64,000 bases of DNA from Palsa-1439 sp050015495 (GTDB lineage: Bacteria; Verrucomicrobiota; Verrucomicrobiia; Palsa-1439), in contig JBEKBH010000008.1 of the NCBI GenBank assembly GCA_050015495.1, positions 1 through 64,000 of the forward strand, written 5' to 3'. Numbering within the stretch: the stretch's first letter is position 1; each line of letters starts with the position of its first letter. The position numbers and the translations under genes are program-made. A model generated the notes under the pieces. The model was not told the DNA's origin, made no database searches, and saw only the letters and a list, made by a program, of their open reading frames with translations. This document shows positions 9,697-17,645 of the stretch, piece by piece.

Positions 9697-10656
9697 ATGA
9701 GGAAACTGAAGATCGCCGTGTTGATGGGTGGGCCGTCGGCGGAGCGGGAAGTATCGTTGCGGTCCGGCACGGCCGTGGCGAATGCGTTGGCGGCGACCGG
9801 TGCCAAGGTCGTACCCATGGACATTTGGGATGCGACATTCACGATCCCGGCGAACGTGGACGTGACGTTCCTTGTGGTTCACGGGACGTTTGGGGAAGAT
9901 GGCGCCCTCCAGCGCATTCTCGAGGAGAGAGGCGTCGCGTACACGGGATCCAGCCCCGAGGCGAGCGCTCTGGCGTTCGACAAGGTCGCCGCCAAACAGT
10001 CCTTCGTGGCCGCGGGAATCCCGACACCGGCGTACGAAGCGTTCGAGAACACCCAACCGATCCGGCCGCGACTGGGACGACTCGGTTTCCCCGTGGTGGT
10101 GAAACCCTCGCGGCAAGGCTCGAGCGTGGGCATCAGCATTGTTCAACAACGGTCTGAGCTGGCCAAGGCCTGCGAGCTGGCCGGGCGATACGACAATCGG
10201 CTGCTGGCGGAACAATTTATCCCGGGCCGGGAATTGACGGTTGGAATCCTGGATGGCCGGGCCTTGCCGGTGGTGGAAATTCGCCCGAAGCACGGCTTCT
10301 TTACCTACGACGCCAAGTACACGAAGGGTGAAACCGACTATCTCGTGCCGGCGTCACTGGACAAGAACATCGAATTTCAGGCGAAGACGCTGGCGTTGCG
10401 CGCGCATGATTGCCTGGGCTGCCGGGATTATTCCCGCGTGGACCTGATGCTGTCGCCAACCGGCAAACTCTTCGTGCTGGAGGTGAACACCATACCCGGG
10501 TTCACCGAGACGAGCCTCCTGCCCAAGGCGGCCCGCGCGGCGGGGATCGAATTTCCGGATCTGTGCGCGCGGTTGGTGCAACTGGCCCTGGCGCGGAACG
10601 GCCAGAACGGCGCACCGGTCAACGGCGAGAGAGAGACGACGGCCATTTCCCGATGA
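9697..10656 (+). CDS. ddl: D-alanine--D-alanine ligase
   Basis: ATP-grasp enzyme making the D-Ala-D-Ala used by MurF. At 319 aa it is typical. Visible are the N-terminal VLMGGPSAEREVSLRSG, the ATP-binding VVKPSRQGSSVGIS, and the metal and substrate residues in RVDLML...EVNTIPGFTETSL. It starts 12 bp after murC-murB, and its stop overlaps the ftsQ start (ATGA at 10653-10656). Confidence 0.97.
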   Translation: MRKLKIAVLMGGPSAEREVSLRSGTAVANALAATGAKVVPMDIWDATFTIPANVDVTFLVVHGTFGEDGALQRILEERGVAYTGSSPEASALAFDKVAAKQSFVAAGIPTPAYEAFENTQPIRPRLGRLGFPVVVKPSRQGSSVGISIVQQRSELAKACELAGRYDNRLLAEQFIPGRELTVGILDGRALPVVEIRPKHGFFTYDAKYTKGETDYLVPASLDKNIEFQAKTLALRAHDCLGCRDYSRVDLMLSPTGKLFVLEVNTIPGFTETSLLPKAARAAGIEFPDLCARLVQLALARNGQNGAPVNGERETTAISR

Positions 10657-11525
10657 AACTTGGAAACCGAAGAAAAAGGCGTCCCGAGTACCTGCTGGAC
10701 GTGAAAGTCCAGACGCGGGGGCGCTCGCTGCGGCGGCTGCGGGTGGCGGCAGCGTTGGTGGTGGGGCTCGGCATGATCGCCCTCACGGGCTACGGGATTT
10801 GCTGGCTGGTGAAGACGACGGTTCACCGGTTGGTGTACGACAACCCGCGGTTTGCGATCCGCCAGATCGTGGTGGACGACGACGGCGTGCTGACGCCGGA
10901 GCGGGTGGTCCAATTTGCGGGCGTGCGGGTTGGGGAGAACCTCCTGTCAGTCGATTTGGACCAGGTGCGCGGCAACCTGGAAATGCTGCCCCTGGTGCGG
11001 GCCGTGGAAGTGCGACGGATGCAGCCGGATCGATTGTTCATTCGCGTGCGGGAACGCACCGCGGTGGCGCGACTGCGCGTGGCGACCCGGCAGATGGGGG
11101 ATGAGACATTTTATATCGACCGCGCGGGCTTTGTGATGAAGGCGATCAAGCTGCCCGACGGGACGGTGCTCCAGCCGCTGACGCCGCGGCCGGCACCGGT
11201 GTTGACCGGGGTGACACTGGCCGACGCGCGCGTGGGGCGACAGGTGGAATCCGAACAGATTTATCGGGCGCTGGAATTGTTGGACAAACTGGACCAGGCC
11301 GTGGCGGGCTCACTGCTGGAGGTCGAACAGATCGATTTGTCGAAGCCGCGGCAATTGGTGCTGACCACGGGCCAGCGCACCACGGTGAAAGTGGACGTGG
11401 AAAATTTTCCCCAGCAATTGCGACGGCTGGGAGTAATTTTGCGATGGGCACAGCAACGGCAAAGATCGGTGCAGATGGTGGACCTGACCGTCAACCGCGG
11501 CGTGCCCGTGACATTTGTTAATTAG
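10653..11525 (+). CDS. ftsQ: FtsQ/DivIB-type cell division protein
   Basis: Bitopic division protein linking early and late divisome components. In 290 aa I see a basic cytoplasmic N-terminus, one transmembrane helix (about 30-50), a POTRA-like segment (about 65-130, beginning RFAIRQIVVDDDGVLTPERV and ending IRVRERTAVARL) and a beta-rich C-terminal part. Start ATG 10653 overlaps the ddl stop by four bases; the frame is open further upstream, but that stretch is ddl sequence. Position before ftsA-ftsZ supports the call, since FtsQ sequences are poorly conserved. Confidence 0.88.
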   Translation: MKLGNRRKRRPEYLLDVKVQTRGRSLRRLRVAAALVVGLGMIALTGYGICWLVKTTVHRLVYDNPRFAIRQIVVDDDGVLTPERVVQFAGVRVGENLLSVDLDQVRGNLEMLPLVRAVEVRRMQPDRLFIRVRERTAVARLRVATRQMGDETFYIDRAGFVMKAIKLPDGTVLQPLTPRPAPVLTGVTLADARVGRQVESEQIYRALELLDKLDQAVAGSLLEVEQIDLSKPRQLVLTTGQRTTVKVDVENFPQQLRRLGVILRWAQQRQRSVQMVDLTVNRGVPVTFVN

Positions 11526-11543
11526 AAAGGTTCGGTTGGAAAC

Positions 11544-12773
11544 ATGTTACCGAAGGAAAAAATCATTGTGGGGTTGGAGGTGGGCACATCCAAGGTGTGC
11601 GCCGTGGTCGGCGAGGTGCTGGACGACGGCAACATCATGGTCATCGGGGTGGGTCAGGCGAACTCCGAGGGCGTGCGCAAAGGGGAGATCATCAATATCG
11701 ATGCCGCAGTGGAATGCATCCATGCAGCCGTGGCCGACGGCGAGGAGAGCGCCGGCGTGGAGATCCACAACGTGTACGCCAGCGTGAGCGGGGGCCACAT
11801 TCGCAGCTTCAACAACCGCGGCACGGTGGCGGTGACCAACGACGAGCGCGAGATTTCGGAGGAGGACGTTCGCAATGTCCTGCTCAACGCCAAGGCGGTG
11901 AATATTCCCATGGACCACGTGGTCATCCACGCGATCCGCCAGCATTTTTTCGTGGACGGCCACGATGGAATCCAGAATCCGTCGGGGATGATTGGCGCGA
12001 AGCTCGAGGCTGACGTGCACGTGATTTACGGCGTGCGCACGCGGCTGCAAAACACGATCAAGTGCATCAAGCAGGTGCCGCTCGACGTGGCCAACATCGC
12101 CGTCAGCGGGTTCGCGTCGGCGCTGGCGGTGCTGACATCGGAACACCAGCAATTGGGCGCGGTGGTCATCGACATGGGCGGGGGCACGACCGATTATATC
12201 GTCTACAGCGAAGGGACGATCCAACACAGCGGTGTGCTGGCGGTGGGTGGCGACCATATTACCAACGACGTGGCGATCGGGTTGCGCATCCCGATGAACC
12301 GCGCCGAGACGCTCAAGGTCGAGCACGGGTCCGTGGAAGTTCCGCTGGTGGACGAGGCGATCACACTGAAGCGCGAGGTCGGGCTGCCGGACCGCCAGGT
12401 GTCGAAACAGCAACTCTGCCGGGCGATGAACCTGCGCGTCGAGGAGACGCTTACCTTGGTGAAGAAGGAACTGGAGAAACACAAACTGCTCGATTACCTC
12501 GGGGCGGGAGTATTCATCACGGGTGGCTGCGCGCGCTTGAGGGGCATGGAACCACTCGCGGCACAGATTTTCGGACAGCCGGTTCACATTGGGCACAGTT
12601 TGACAGTCGGGGGGCCGACTTCGGCGATTGAGAGTCCCGAGTATTCGACGGCGATCGGTCTCGTGCGATACGCGCTCGGCTCGCAGCGCGACCAGCACCA
12701 GGCGCCGCCTCCGTGGAAACGGATGGGCACGACGTTTCAACATCTCCTGCAAAAAGTGCGGGCCTTTATGTGA
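11544..12773 (+). CDS. ftsA: FtsA, actin-like division protein
   Basis: Actin-fold ATPase that tethers FtsZ filaments to the membrane. At 409 aa it has the expected IVGLEVGTSKVCAVVGEV phosphate-1 segment, the FtsA-specific 1C region, the phosphate-2 loop VIDMGGGTTDY and the late VFITGGCARL adenosine motif. The C-terminus ends in a basic amphipathic stretch (KRMGTTFQHLLQKVRAFM) fitting the membrane-targeting helix. It lies directly upstream of ftsZ. Confidence 0.96.
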   Translation: MLPKEKIIVGLEVGTSKVCAVVGEVLDDGNIMVIGVGQANSEGVRKGEIINIDAAVECIHAAVADGEESAGVEIHNVYASVSGGHIRSFNNRGTVAVTNDEREISEEDVRNVLLNAKAVNIPMDHVVIHAIRQHFFVDGHDGIQNPSGMIGAKLEADVHVIYGVRTRLQNTIKCIKQVPLDVANIAVSGFASALAVLTSEHQQLGAVVIDMGGGTTDYIVYSEGTIQHSGVLAVGGDHITNDVAIGLRIPMNRAETLKVEHGSVEVPLVDEAITLKREVGLPDRQVSKQQLCRAMNLRVEETLTLVKKELEKHKLLDYLGAGVFITGGCARLRGMEPLAAQIFGQPVHIGHSLTVGGPTSAIESPEYSTAIGLVRYALGSQRDQHQAPPPWKRMGTTFQHLLQKVRAFM

Positions 12774-12787
12774 GACGGAGAACCGTG

Positions 12788-14167
12788 ATGACACCCCGAC
12801 GCAAGGCAGTCTCGAAATCGGCCGCGGAACCGGCGGCACAACAGGAAGCCAGCGAGAACATGGAAAAGAAATCAACGCCCGGGCAGAAGATTCGATTGAA
12901 GATTTTTGGTGTGGGGGGCGCTGGTTGTCACGTTATCAGCCAGATTGCGCTGGCGCGAACCCAGCCCGACCACCCGTTGGAAGGGGTCGACCTGGTGGCG
13001 ATCAACACCGACGTGCAGGGGCTGAGCGAAATGACCGGCGCGGAGACGGTGCAGATTGGCGGGGCGGTGACGCACGGATTGGGGACGGGCGGCGAGCCGG
13101 AGATCGGCGCGCGCGCGGCGCAGAACGATGCGGAACGGATCGAGGCGCTGGCGCAGGGGGCGGACGTGGTGTTCATCACCACGGGATTGGGCGGGGGAAC
13201 GGGCACGGGAGCGAGTCCGACGATTGCGCGAATCGCCAAGGAGCAGGGCGCGCTGGTGCTGGCGTTTGTCGCGTTGCCGTTTTCGTTCGAAGGGGACAGG
13301 CGCAAACAGCAAGCGTTGTCGGGGCTGGAGCAACTCAAGTTGCAGGCGGACGCGGTGATTTGCATCCCGAACGACAAGATTGTGCGCATCGCGGGCGCGG
13401 ATTCGAGCGTGGTGGATGCGTTCAAGCGCGCGGATGAAACGATCATGGTAGGCGTGCAGGCAATCTGGCAACTATTGTCGCGCAAGGGACTGATCAATCT
13501 GGATTTTGCCGATTTGCGCGCGACGCTCGGATCAAAACATTGCGACGGGCTGTTCAGTTACGGCCAAGCCGAAGGAACCAATAAGGCGCGGGACGCCGTG
13601 AAAGCCCTGCTCGACAATCCGCTGCTGGACAGCGGTGACGTACTGGCGAAGACTGAGGGCGTATTGGTGAGCATCCTGGGCGGGCCGGATTTGACGCTGG
13701 CCGACGTGCAGAAGACGGTCGAACCGATTTCGCGCCTGGCGAGCCGGGCGCACGTGATCATGGGCGCAGCGATTGATGAAGCATATCGCGGGAAACTGTC
13801 GGTGACGGTAATCGCGGCGGCCAACATTTTGCCACGGCGGGTTGTTCCTCAGCCCGCGACAGCACAACCAGCGCTTCCCCGGCGCGCCGTCGAGTCCATG
13901 CCGCCGCGTAACAATTCGCGACTCGTATCGACTCCGACTCCCGCGGTGGGCGCTCCTGTATCGTCGTCTCCCAAGCCGGCGATGGAGGAAGCGCCGAAGC
14001 CGGAGCCGGTCGTCGCCCAGAAATCGAACGCCAAGCCGAAGCAGGAGACGTTGCCCTTGGAAGGGGTAAGCCGCGGCCGGTTCGACAAGAGCGAGCCGAC
14101 GCTGTACAACGGCGAAGACCTCGACGTGCCGACTTTTTTGAGGCGGAGTGTTAGTTTGAAGAGGTAG
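12788..14167 (+). CDS. ftsZ: FtsZ, tubulin-like division GTPase
   Basis: Cytoskeletal GTPase forming the Z ring. The core includes FGVGGAGCHVI, the NTDVQGL segment and the GTP loop GLGGGTGTGASP. After about residue 345 comes a Pro/Ala-rich linker ending in the conserved tail DLDVPTFLRR that binds FtsA and other partners. From ATG 12788 it is 459 aa with about 30 extra N-terminal residues. ATG 12860 (MEKK) would give a classical N-terminus and has an AGGAAG 12 bases upstream; I prefer 12788 because GGAG lies close to it. The presence of FtsZ separates this organism from Planctomycetes and Chlamydiae that lack it. Confidence 0.96.
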   Translation: MTPRRKAVSKSAAEPAAQQEASENMEKKSTPGQKIRLKIFGVGGAGCHVISQIALARTQPDHPLEGVDLVAINTDVQGLSEMTGAETVQIGGAVTHGLGTGGEPEIGARAAQNDAERIEALAQGADVVFITTGLGGGTGTGASPTIARIAKEQGALVLAFVALPFSFEGDRRKQQALSGLEQLKLQADAVICIPNDKIVRIAGADSSVVDAFKRADETIMVGVQAIWQLLSRKGLINLDFADLRATLGSKHCDGLFSYGQAEGTNKARDAVKALLDNPLLDSGDVLAKTEGVLVSILGGPDLTLADVQKTVEPISRLASRAHVIMGAAIDEAYRGKLSVTVIAAANILPRRVVPQPATAQPALPRRAVESMPPRNNSRLVSTPTPAVGAPVSSSPKPAMEEAPKPEPVVAQKSNAKPKQETLPLEGVSRGRFDKSEPTLYNGEDLDVPTFLRRSVSLKR

Positions 14168-14230
14168 GGTAGTACAAGCCACCAGACGGGACGCTTGTCT
14201 TGGTCGGAACCTTTACTGGGTGACCCTAGT

Positions 14231-15283
14231 TCACTGCACGACTCCGATGGTCTGCTCGATCAACGTACACACTGGTCCTATGGTCGCTTGGAGGTTTCCA
14301 TTACTTTGCATTTTAAATGTTGCTCTAGTCACCCCTGCTAAATCCGACGGCAACTCGATTTGGGTTGTGTCGCAATGAACCATGAAAGTCCTCTCTTGAC
14401 CGAGAGCCCCCATGAAGAAGCCCAATTCAAAAAGGACATTGTCTCGTGGGCTATTGGCTCGGCGCCCCCTTTTTATTGTGGTGTCATCTGGCGTCAAGAC
14501 GAGAATCGCGTAATCAAACTTGGACTTAGCTTTGGCCAGCCCCTCCAACGTGCCGCGAGACAGCCCAAACACTCCCTGATCCCATATGGTGCTGTCGCAT
14601 GTCTTGGAAAGCCCTAGTTGGAGATATTTAGCGATCTGCTTTCCTTCAGAAGAGGACCCAATGAATACCCTCGGTCTCGGTTGTGAATTGATCTGAGATA
14701 TGGACCTGAGCGCCCCCAACAGCCTCATTATCGCAGCGTTAGTCTGGGGATCGACTGCTTTCTCCAATTGGTCCGCACATTCGTCACAGATGACTATTGA
14801 GCTCATGGATTTCCGGAGGCCGCTGCTGATTTTCTGGTCAAAAAGGCAGTTCCGCATCTCTGGATGCATCACTTTGCCGGGATAGGCAAAAACAGCCGCT
14901 GAATGCACGAAGACGTATCCTAGGAAGGCGCTGACGGGCTCGGTCGACTCTCGTTCCCACTTCTTCGACGTGCATACGGCCACCCCCTCATTTGGCATGT
15001 ACTGCATATTCACACTCTTGCCCTTGTCTGAGAGCGTCCCGTGAACTATGCCAATCACGAACGGGTGAAAGCCCTTACGTTCTTCGCGAAACCGCGCGAA
15101 CTTCCCATACAGTGTATCGACCTCGTATTCCTCTCGGGTAAAAGGCTCAAACCAAGCTCGATCTTGGTGCGATGGCATCAGATACAGATACTCTCCCTGA
15201 GCCAAATTCAGTCTTTCGGCAACACGCTCAGCGGCGTGGAAAGATGAATCCCCAAAACCAAACACCTCAACCGGATATGCCAT
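14231..15283 (-). CDS. Two-domain protein: uncharacterised Cys-motif N-domain + Cap12/Pycsar-type TIR-like domain
   Basis: A 350-aa protein. Residues about 204-320 match the TIR-like domain found as an NAD-consuming effector in CBASS/Pycsar (PF10137 type): RVFIGSSSEG, then WDQGVFGLSRGTLEGLA, LVLTPDD and RDNVLFELGFFMGALGQ, with Glu286 the likely catalytic glutamate. Residues 1 to about 175 form a separate domain ending in CLFDQ (Cys146) and ICDEC (Cys166, Cys169). The Cys spacing recalls the metal site of archaemetzincins but without HExxH, so it may be a degenerate sensor fold; that is speculative. No cyclase or CD-NTase lies nearby. The start has AGGAGAA upstream. It is last of three minus-strand genes, AT-richer than its neighbours, and a likely abortive-infection effector. 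Confidence 0.75.
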   Translation of the reverse strand: MAYPVEVFGFGDSSFHAAERVAERLNLAQGEYLYLMPSHQDRAWFEPFTREEYEVDTLYGKFARFREERKGFHPFVIGIVHGTLSDKGKSVNMQYMPNEGVAVCTSKKWERESTEPVSAFLGYVFVHSAAVFAYPGKVMHPEMRNCLFDQKISSGLRKSMSSIVICDECADQLEKAVDPQTNAAIMRLLGALRSISQINSQPRPRVFIGSSSEGKQIAKYLQLGLSKTCDSTIWDQGVFGLSRGTLEGLAKAKSKFDYAILVLTPDDTTIKRGRRANSPRDNVLFELGFFMGALGQERTFMVHCDTTQIELPSDLAGVTRATFKMQSNGNLQATIGPVCTLIEQTIGVVQ

Positions 15284-15395
15284 GGCGGATTCTCCTGTGT
15301 GTTGGTACTTTCAATCCTGCGTGTACCGTCATCACAAAATGACAGGTGTTACAATGCATGGACGTGACCTCAAAACCTTTGACTCGTAGTCGCTG

Positions 15396-16166
15396 CTACA
15401 CCATAGGCTCGACTAGATGACGGGACTCGACTTCCCTAATTCCCAAACGCGTGACGTAGTATCGCTGACCATCAAAGTGGGCAAAATCTTTCCGCTCGAC
15501 CAGATTGGCGAGGGTTCTTCCGAGATTTGCCCGCATGCTGGGGCGGACCCAACTCTCCATCTCTTTGAATGTCACACCTTTCGTGCCTCGCTGATACAAC
15601 AAGACTATACAGTGATCGCTTGTTGCCAGGTTCGGCTTCAGCACTTTGAGAAAGCCGTTGAAGTCTTGAACCACCGGGGCAACTCGCGTGACGATTTCGT
15701 CCACAAGCGACTGTGCGACATCTGCGCTCACGTTATGATAAAGGCGTATGAACTCCGCCAAAACCCAGTCGAGCACTGATACAACCATCGTCGCGTCTTG
15801 CAAGTTGGGATCGATGCCATCTGCAAGATGGGCGGCGTCGCGTTTGTTTCGGACGTCGTAAACTAGCCGGAGCGCTCGCGGTATGTGGATTCGAATCGCG
15901 TCGGGATGGGACGCAGCAGGAAGATTCTCTAATGTCTCTATAAGCCTGTCGGTGTTTAGCGTCCGTCCAAGAGGTGTGAAGCGCCCCGTTGTGGCTTGCT
16001 CGAGCAGCCGAAACGCAGCTTCGCAAAACCGCCCGCCTTCGACTTCGGTTAACCGCAGCCCGCCCAAGTAATAATTCTGTTTGACTTGGGCGTGAGCCTC
16101 AAGAAGCTCCCGAACGAGATTTGGCTCGAGTGAGGACGCGAGCTGCGATTCGATAATTGAACGCAC
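15396..16166 (-). CDS. HEPN-like protein with C-terminal winged-helix-like segment
   Basis: A 256-aa uncharacterised protein, mostly helical by inspection. Residues 106-113 read RNKRDAAH, which fits the R-N-x(n)-H active motif of HEPN ribonucleases (R106, H113), and helices follow (MVVSVLDWVLAEFIRLYH). Residues about 185-245 (VLLYQRGTKGVTFKEMESWV, then LANLVERKDFAH, then YYVTRLGIREVE) look like a winged helix. It starts 3 bp after the small upstream gene, so the two are certainly co-transcribed; the TIR-like gene follows after 112 bp. A role as RNase toxin or phage sensor is inference. I cannot name the family. Confidence 0.6.
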   Translation of the reverse strand: MRSIIESQLASSLEPNLVRELLEAHAQVKQNYYLGGLRLTEVEGGRFCEAAFRLLEQATTGRFTPLGRTLNTDRLIETLENLPAASHPDAIRIHIPRALRLVYDVRNKRDAAHLADGIDPNLQDATMVVSVLDWVLAEFIRLYHNVSADVAQSLVDEIVTRVAPVVQDFNGFLKVLKPNLATSDHCIVLLYQRGTKGVTFKEMESWVRPSMRANLGRTLANLVERKDFAHFDGQRYYVTRLGIREVESRHLVEPMV

Positions 16167-16169
16167 CGC

Positions 16170-16754
16170 CTATTTATTTCCCCTTGATCCCGTTTTCTTT
16201 CGGGTCTTTTTACGGCGTCCAGCCTTGCTCGCAGTAACTATAGTCTTTACGGCCTCCTGATCGGGCAGGGCATCGACGACATCCTCACCGAGGGTAGTTA
16301 TTCGTTTCTTGCCCTTTCCGGCAGGGGCGAGGAATTTGTTTGCATCGGTAGCGTTCATCACCGCCACCGCCGGGTTCGAGAGACGTATTCCACGCGCCTC
16401 TTCGTTGAGCTTTGTGAGATCGGCTGTCTTGAATTCGGTTTGCTCCTTGTTGTGCGTCGAATAGTAGGCCAGACAGGCAATCCTCTGCGCGTCTGTTTGC
16501 GGGTTCTTGGCTTTCAGGAAATCCTTCGCAGTGATCTCCTTTATCACGATGGCCGCGCCGCTGCTGCCGACGGGTGCAGGACTTGCCGTCCTACCACCGG
16601 TATTGGAAGCGACCGGCGTCACACCTGCGATTCCGAGGCGATCAGTGACTGTCTTCAAAACAAACTTTCGCTTCTCATCTTCCAGAGGTTCAAGCGCTCC
16701 AAGAATGATGCCGATCGCGTTCAATTCTTCCGCGAATGTCTTAGACTTTTCCAT
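16170..16754 (-). CDS. Small protein with basic tail, first gene of the TIR/HEPN island
   Basis: A 194-aa protein in three parts: a helical acidic N-terminus (about 1-40), a Gly/Pro/Ser linker (about 46-68), and a compact domain (about 72-168: ITAKDFLKAKNPQTDAQRIA, CLAYYSTHN, KTADLTKLNEEARG, then LSNPAVAVMNA and LGEDVVDALPD), ending in a very basic tail (KAGRRKKTRKKTGSRGNK). The central domain looks like a helix-turn-helix-like fold seen in other conserved hypotheticals, and the tail suggests nucleic-acid binding. I do not recognise a named family. It heads the minus-strand operon. Confidence 0.6.
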   Translation of the reverse strand: MEKSKTFAEELNAIGIILGALEPLEDEKRKFVLKTVTDRLGIAGVTPVASNTGGRTASPAPVGSSGAAIVIKEITAKDFLKAKNPQTDAQRIACLAYYSTHNKEQTEFKTADLTKLNEEARGIRLSNPAVAVMNATDANKFLAPAGKGKKRITTLGEDVVDALPDQEAVKTIVTASKAGRRKKTRKKTGSRGNK

Positions 16755-17042
16755 ACAGGCTCCTTATTGAGGCGGGTATAAGCTTCACTCTTCGCTTCCG
16801 CAAGCGAAAATTGACCGGGCTCGGCTCTCCGCTCGTGACAGAAGCATAGGTTTGTGCAGGCGGTCGGCGGCGGGGGGCAGCCGTGGAGGGCCCTTGGAGG
16901 ACGGCGCGGGGAACGACAGAGACCCTTCGACGGGTTCAGCAGGCTCACCGCAGGCAGGCTCAGTGTGACAACCGGAGGCGGTTATACCCCTCACCTCTCC
17001 CTCGGGGGGGCGAGTAGACGCGAGACGACAGAGCCGGACGGG
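16755..17042. other. Intergenic stretch with a dispersed-repeat fragment
   Basis: About 290 bp without a credible gene between the three-gene island and the lipoprotein. It contains GGGAACGACAGAGA followed by a CTTCGAC sequence (16908-16940), closely similar to 34096-34131, and a CCCCTCACCTCTCCCTC stretch (from about 16986) resembling the repeats at 47160 and 56585. It marks the upstream edge of the island and should hold its promoter. Confidence 0.5.
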
Positions 17043-17468
17043 TCAATGCGATTGCGGGGTGATGAGGTCGACTTCGCCGCCGTTGATGCCGGGGTGTCCG
17101 TCGCGTGGTTCGCAGAGGGATTGCATTTGATCCCAGAGTTTGGCGACGGACGCAGGGACATGTTCGGGGGCGGAATGGCTGACCCACGTGAAGACTTCGA
17201 TGAAGCGGGTTTTGTCGGGGCTGTCGTCGACCCGGACGATGAGATGCGGCTGGGCGAACACGAGATGTTCCTTGCGGTAGAAGACCCACACATCAGAGAG
17301 GACGTGCACGAACTCGCCTTCTTTGCCGGGCTTGACGTGATAGTTGACCAGCACGGTTTCGGGGTAAGATTTGGTGTTGGCGGCGGCGTGTCGGTCGGGA
17401 TGAGTAGTCGAGCAGGCAGTGATGAGGGAAAGGAGCGCGAGGGTAATGACGATGTGGGCCAGTTTCAT
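17043..17468 (-). CDS. Small lipoprotein with ABM/EthD-like fold
   Basis: A 141-aa predicted lipoprotein. The signal peptide MKLAHIVITLALLSLITAC contains a good lipobox (LITAC, Cys19). The mature part (about 36-115) has the beta-alpha-beta pattern of antibiotic-biosynthesis-monooxygenase/dimeric alpha-beta barrel proteins, beginning ETVLVNYHVKPGKEGEFVHV. I chose start 17468 because the signal peptide begins there; the frame remains open upstream only as an antisense shadow of the radical SAM gene. Function unknown. It is divergent from the next gene. Confidence 0.65.
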   Translation of the reverse strand: MKLAHIVITLALLSLITACSTTHPDRHAAANTKSYPETVLVNYHVKPGKEGEFVHVLSDVWVFYRKEHLVFAQPHLIVRVDDSPDKTRFIEVFTWVSHSAPEHVPASVAKLWDQMQSLCEPRDGHPGINGGEVDLITPQSH

Positions 17469-17645
17469 CGGGCGACGTGGGCGTAGACTAGCGGAGATGG
17501 GGAGCGGTCGCAAGCCGGAATGGGTGATGGCGGCCGGTCCCGCAAGCAGGGACGCTTGCGCCACCAGGGCGGCGACGGCGGGGCGAGGATGCGGTCTGGA
17601 ATCGGGCTGGGGAAGGTGGTAGGGTGAATTGGAGCGAGTGACGCC

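Noticed and set aside
15310..15320. TTTCAATCC near the TIR-like gene, reminiscent of CRISPR repeats
   Set aside because: Occurs once, with no regularly spaced copies and no cas genes.
14231..16754. Island read as CBASS or Pycsar
   Set aside because: The TIR-like domain fits, but there is no CD-NTase, nucleotide cyclase, E1/E2 or JAB protein in the neighbourhood, so I do not assign it to either.
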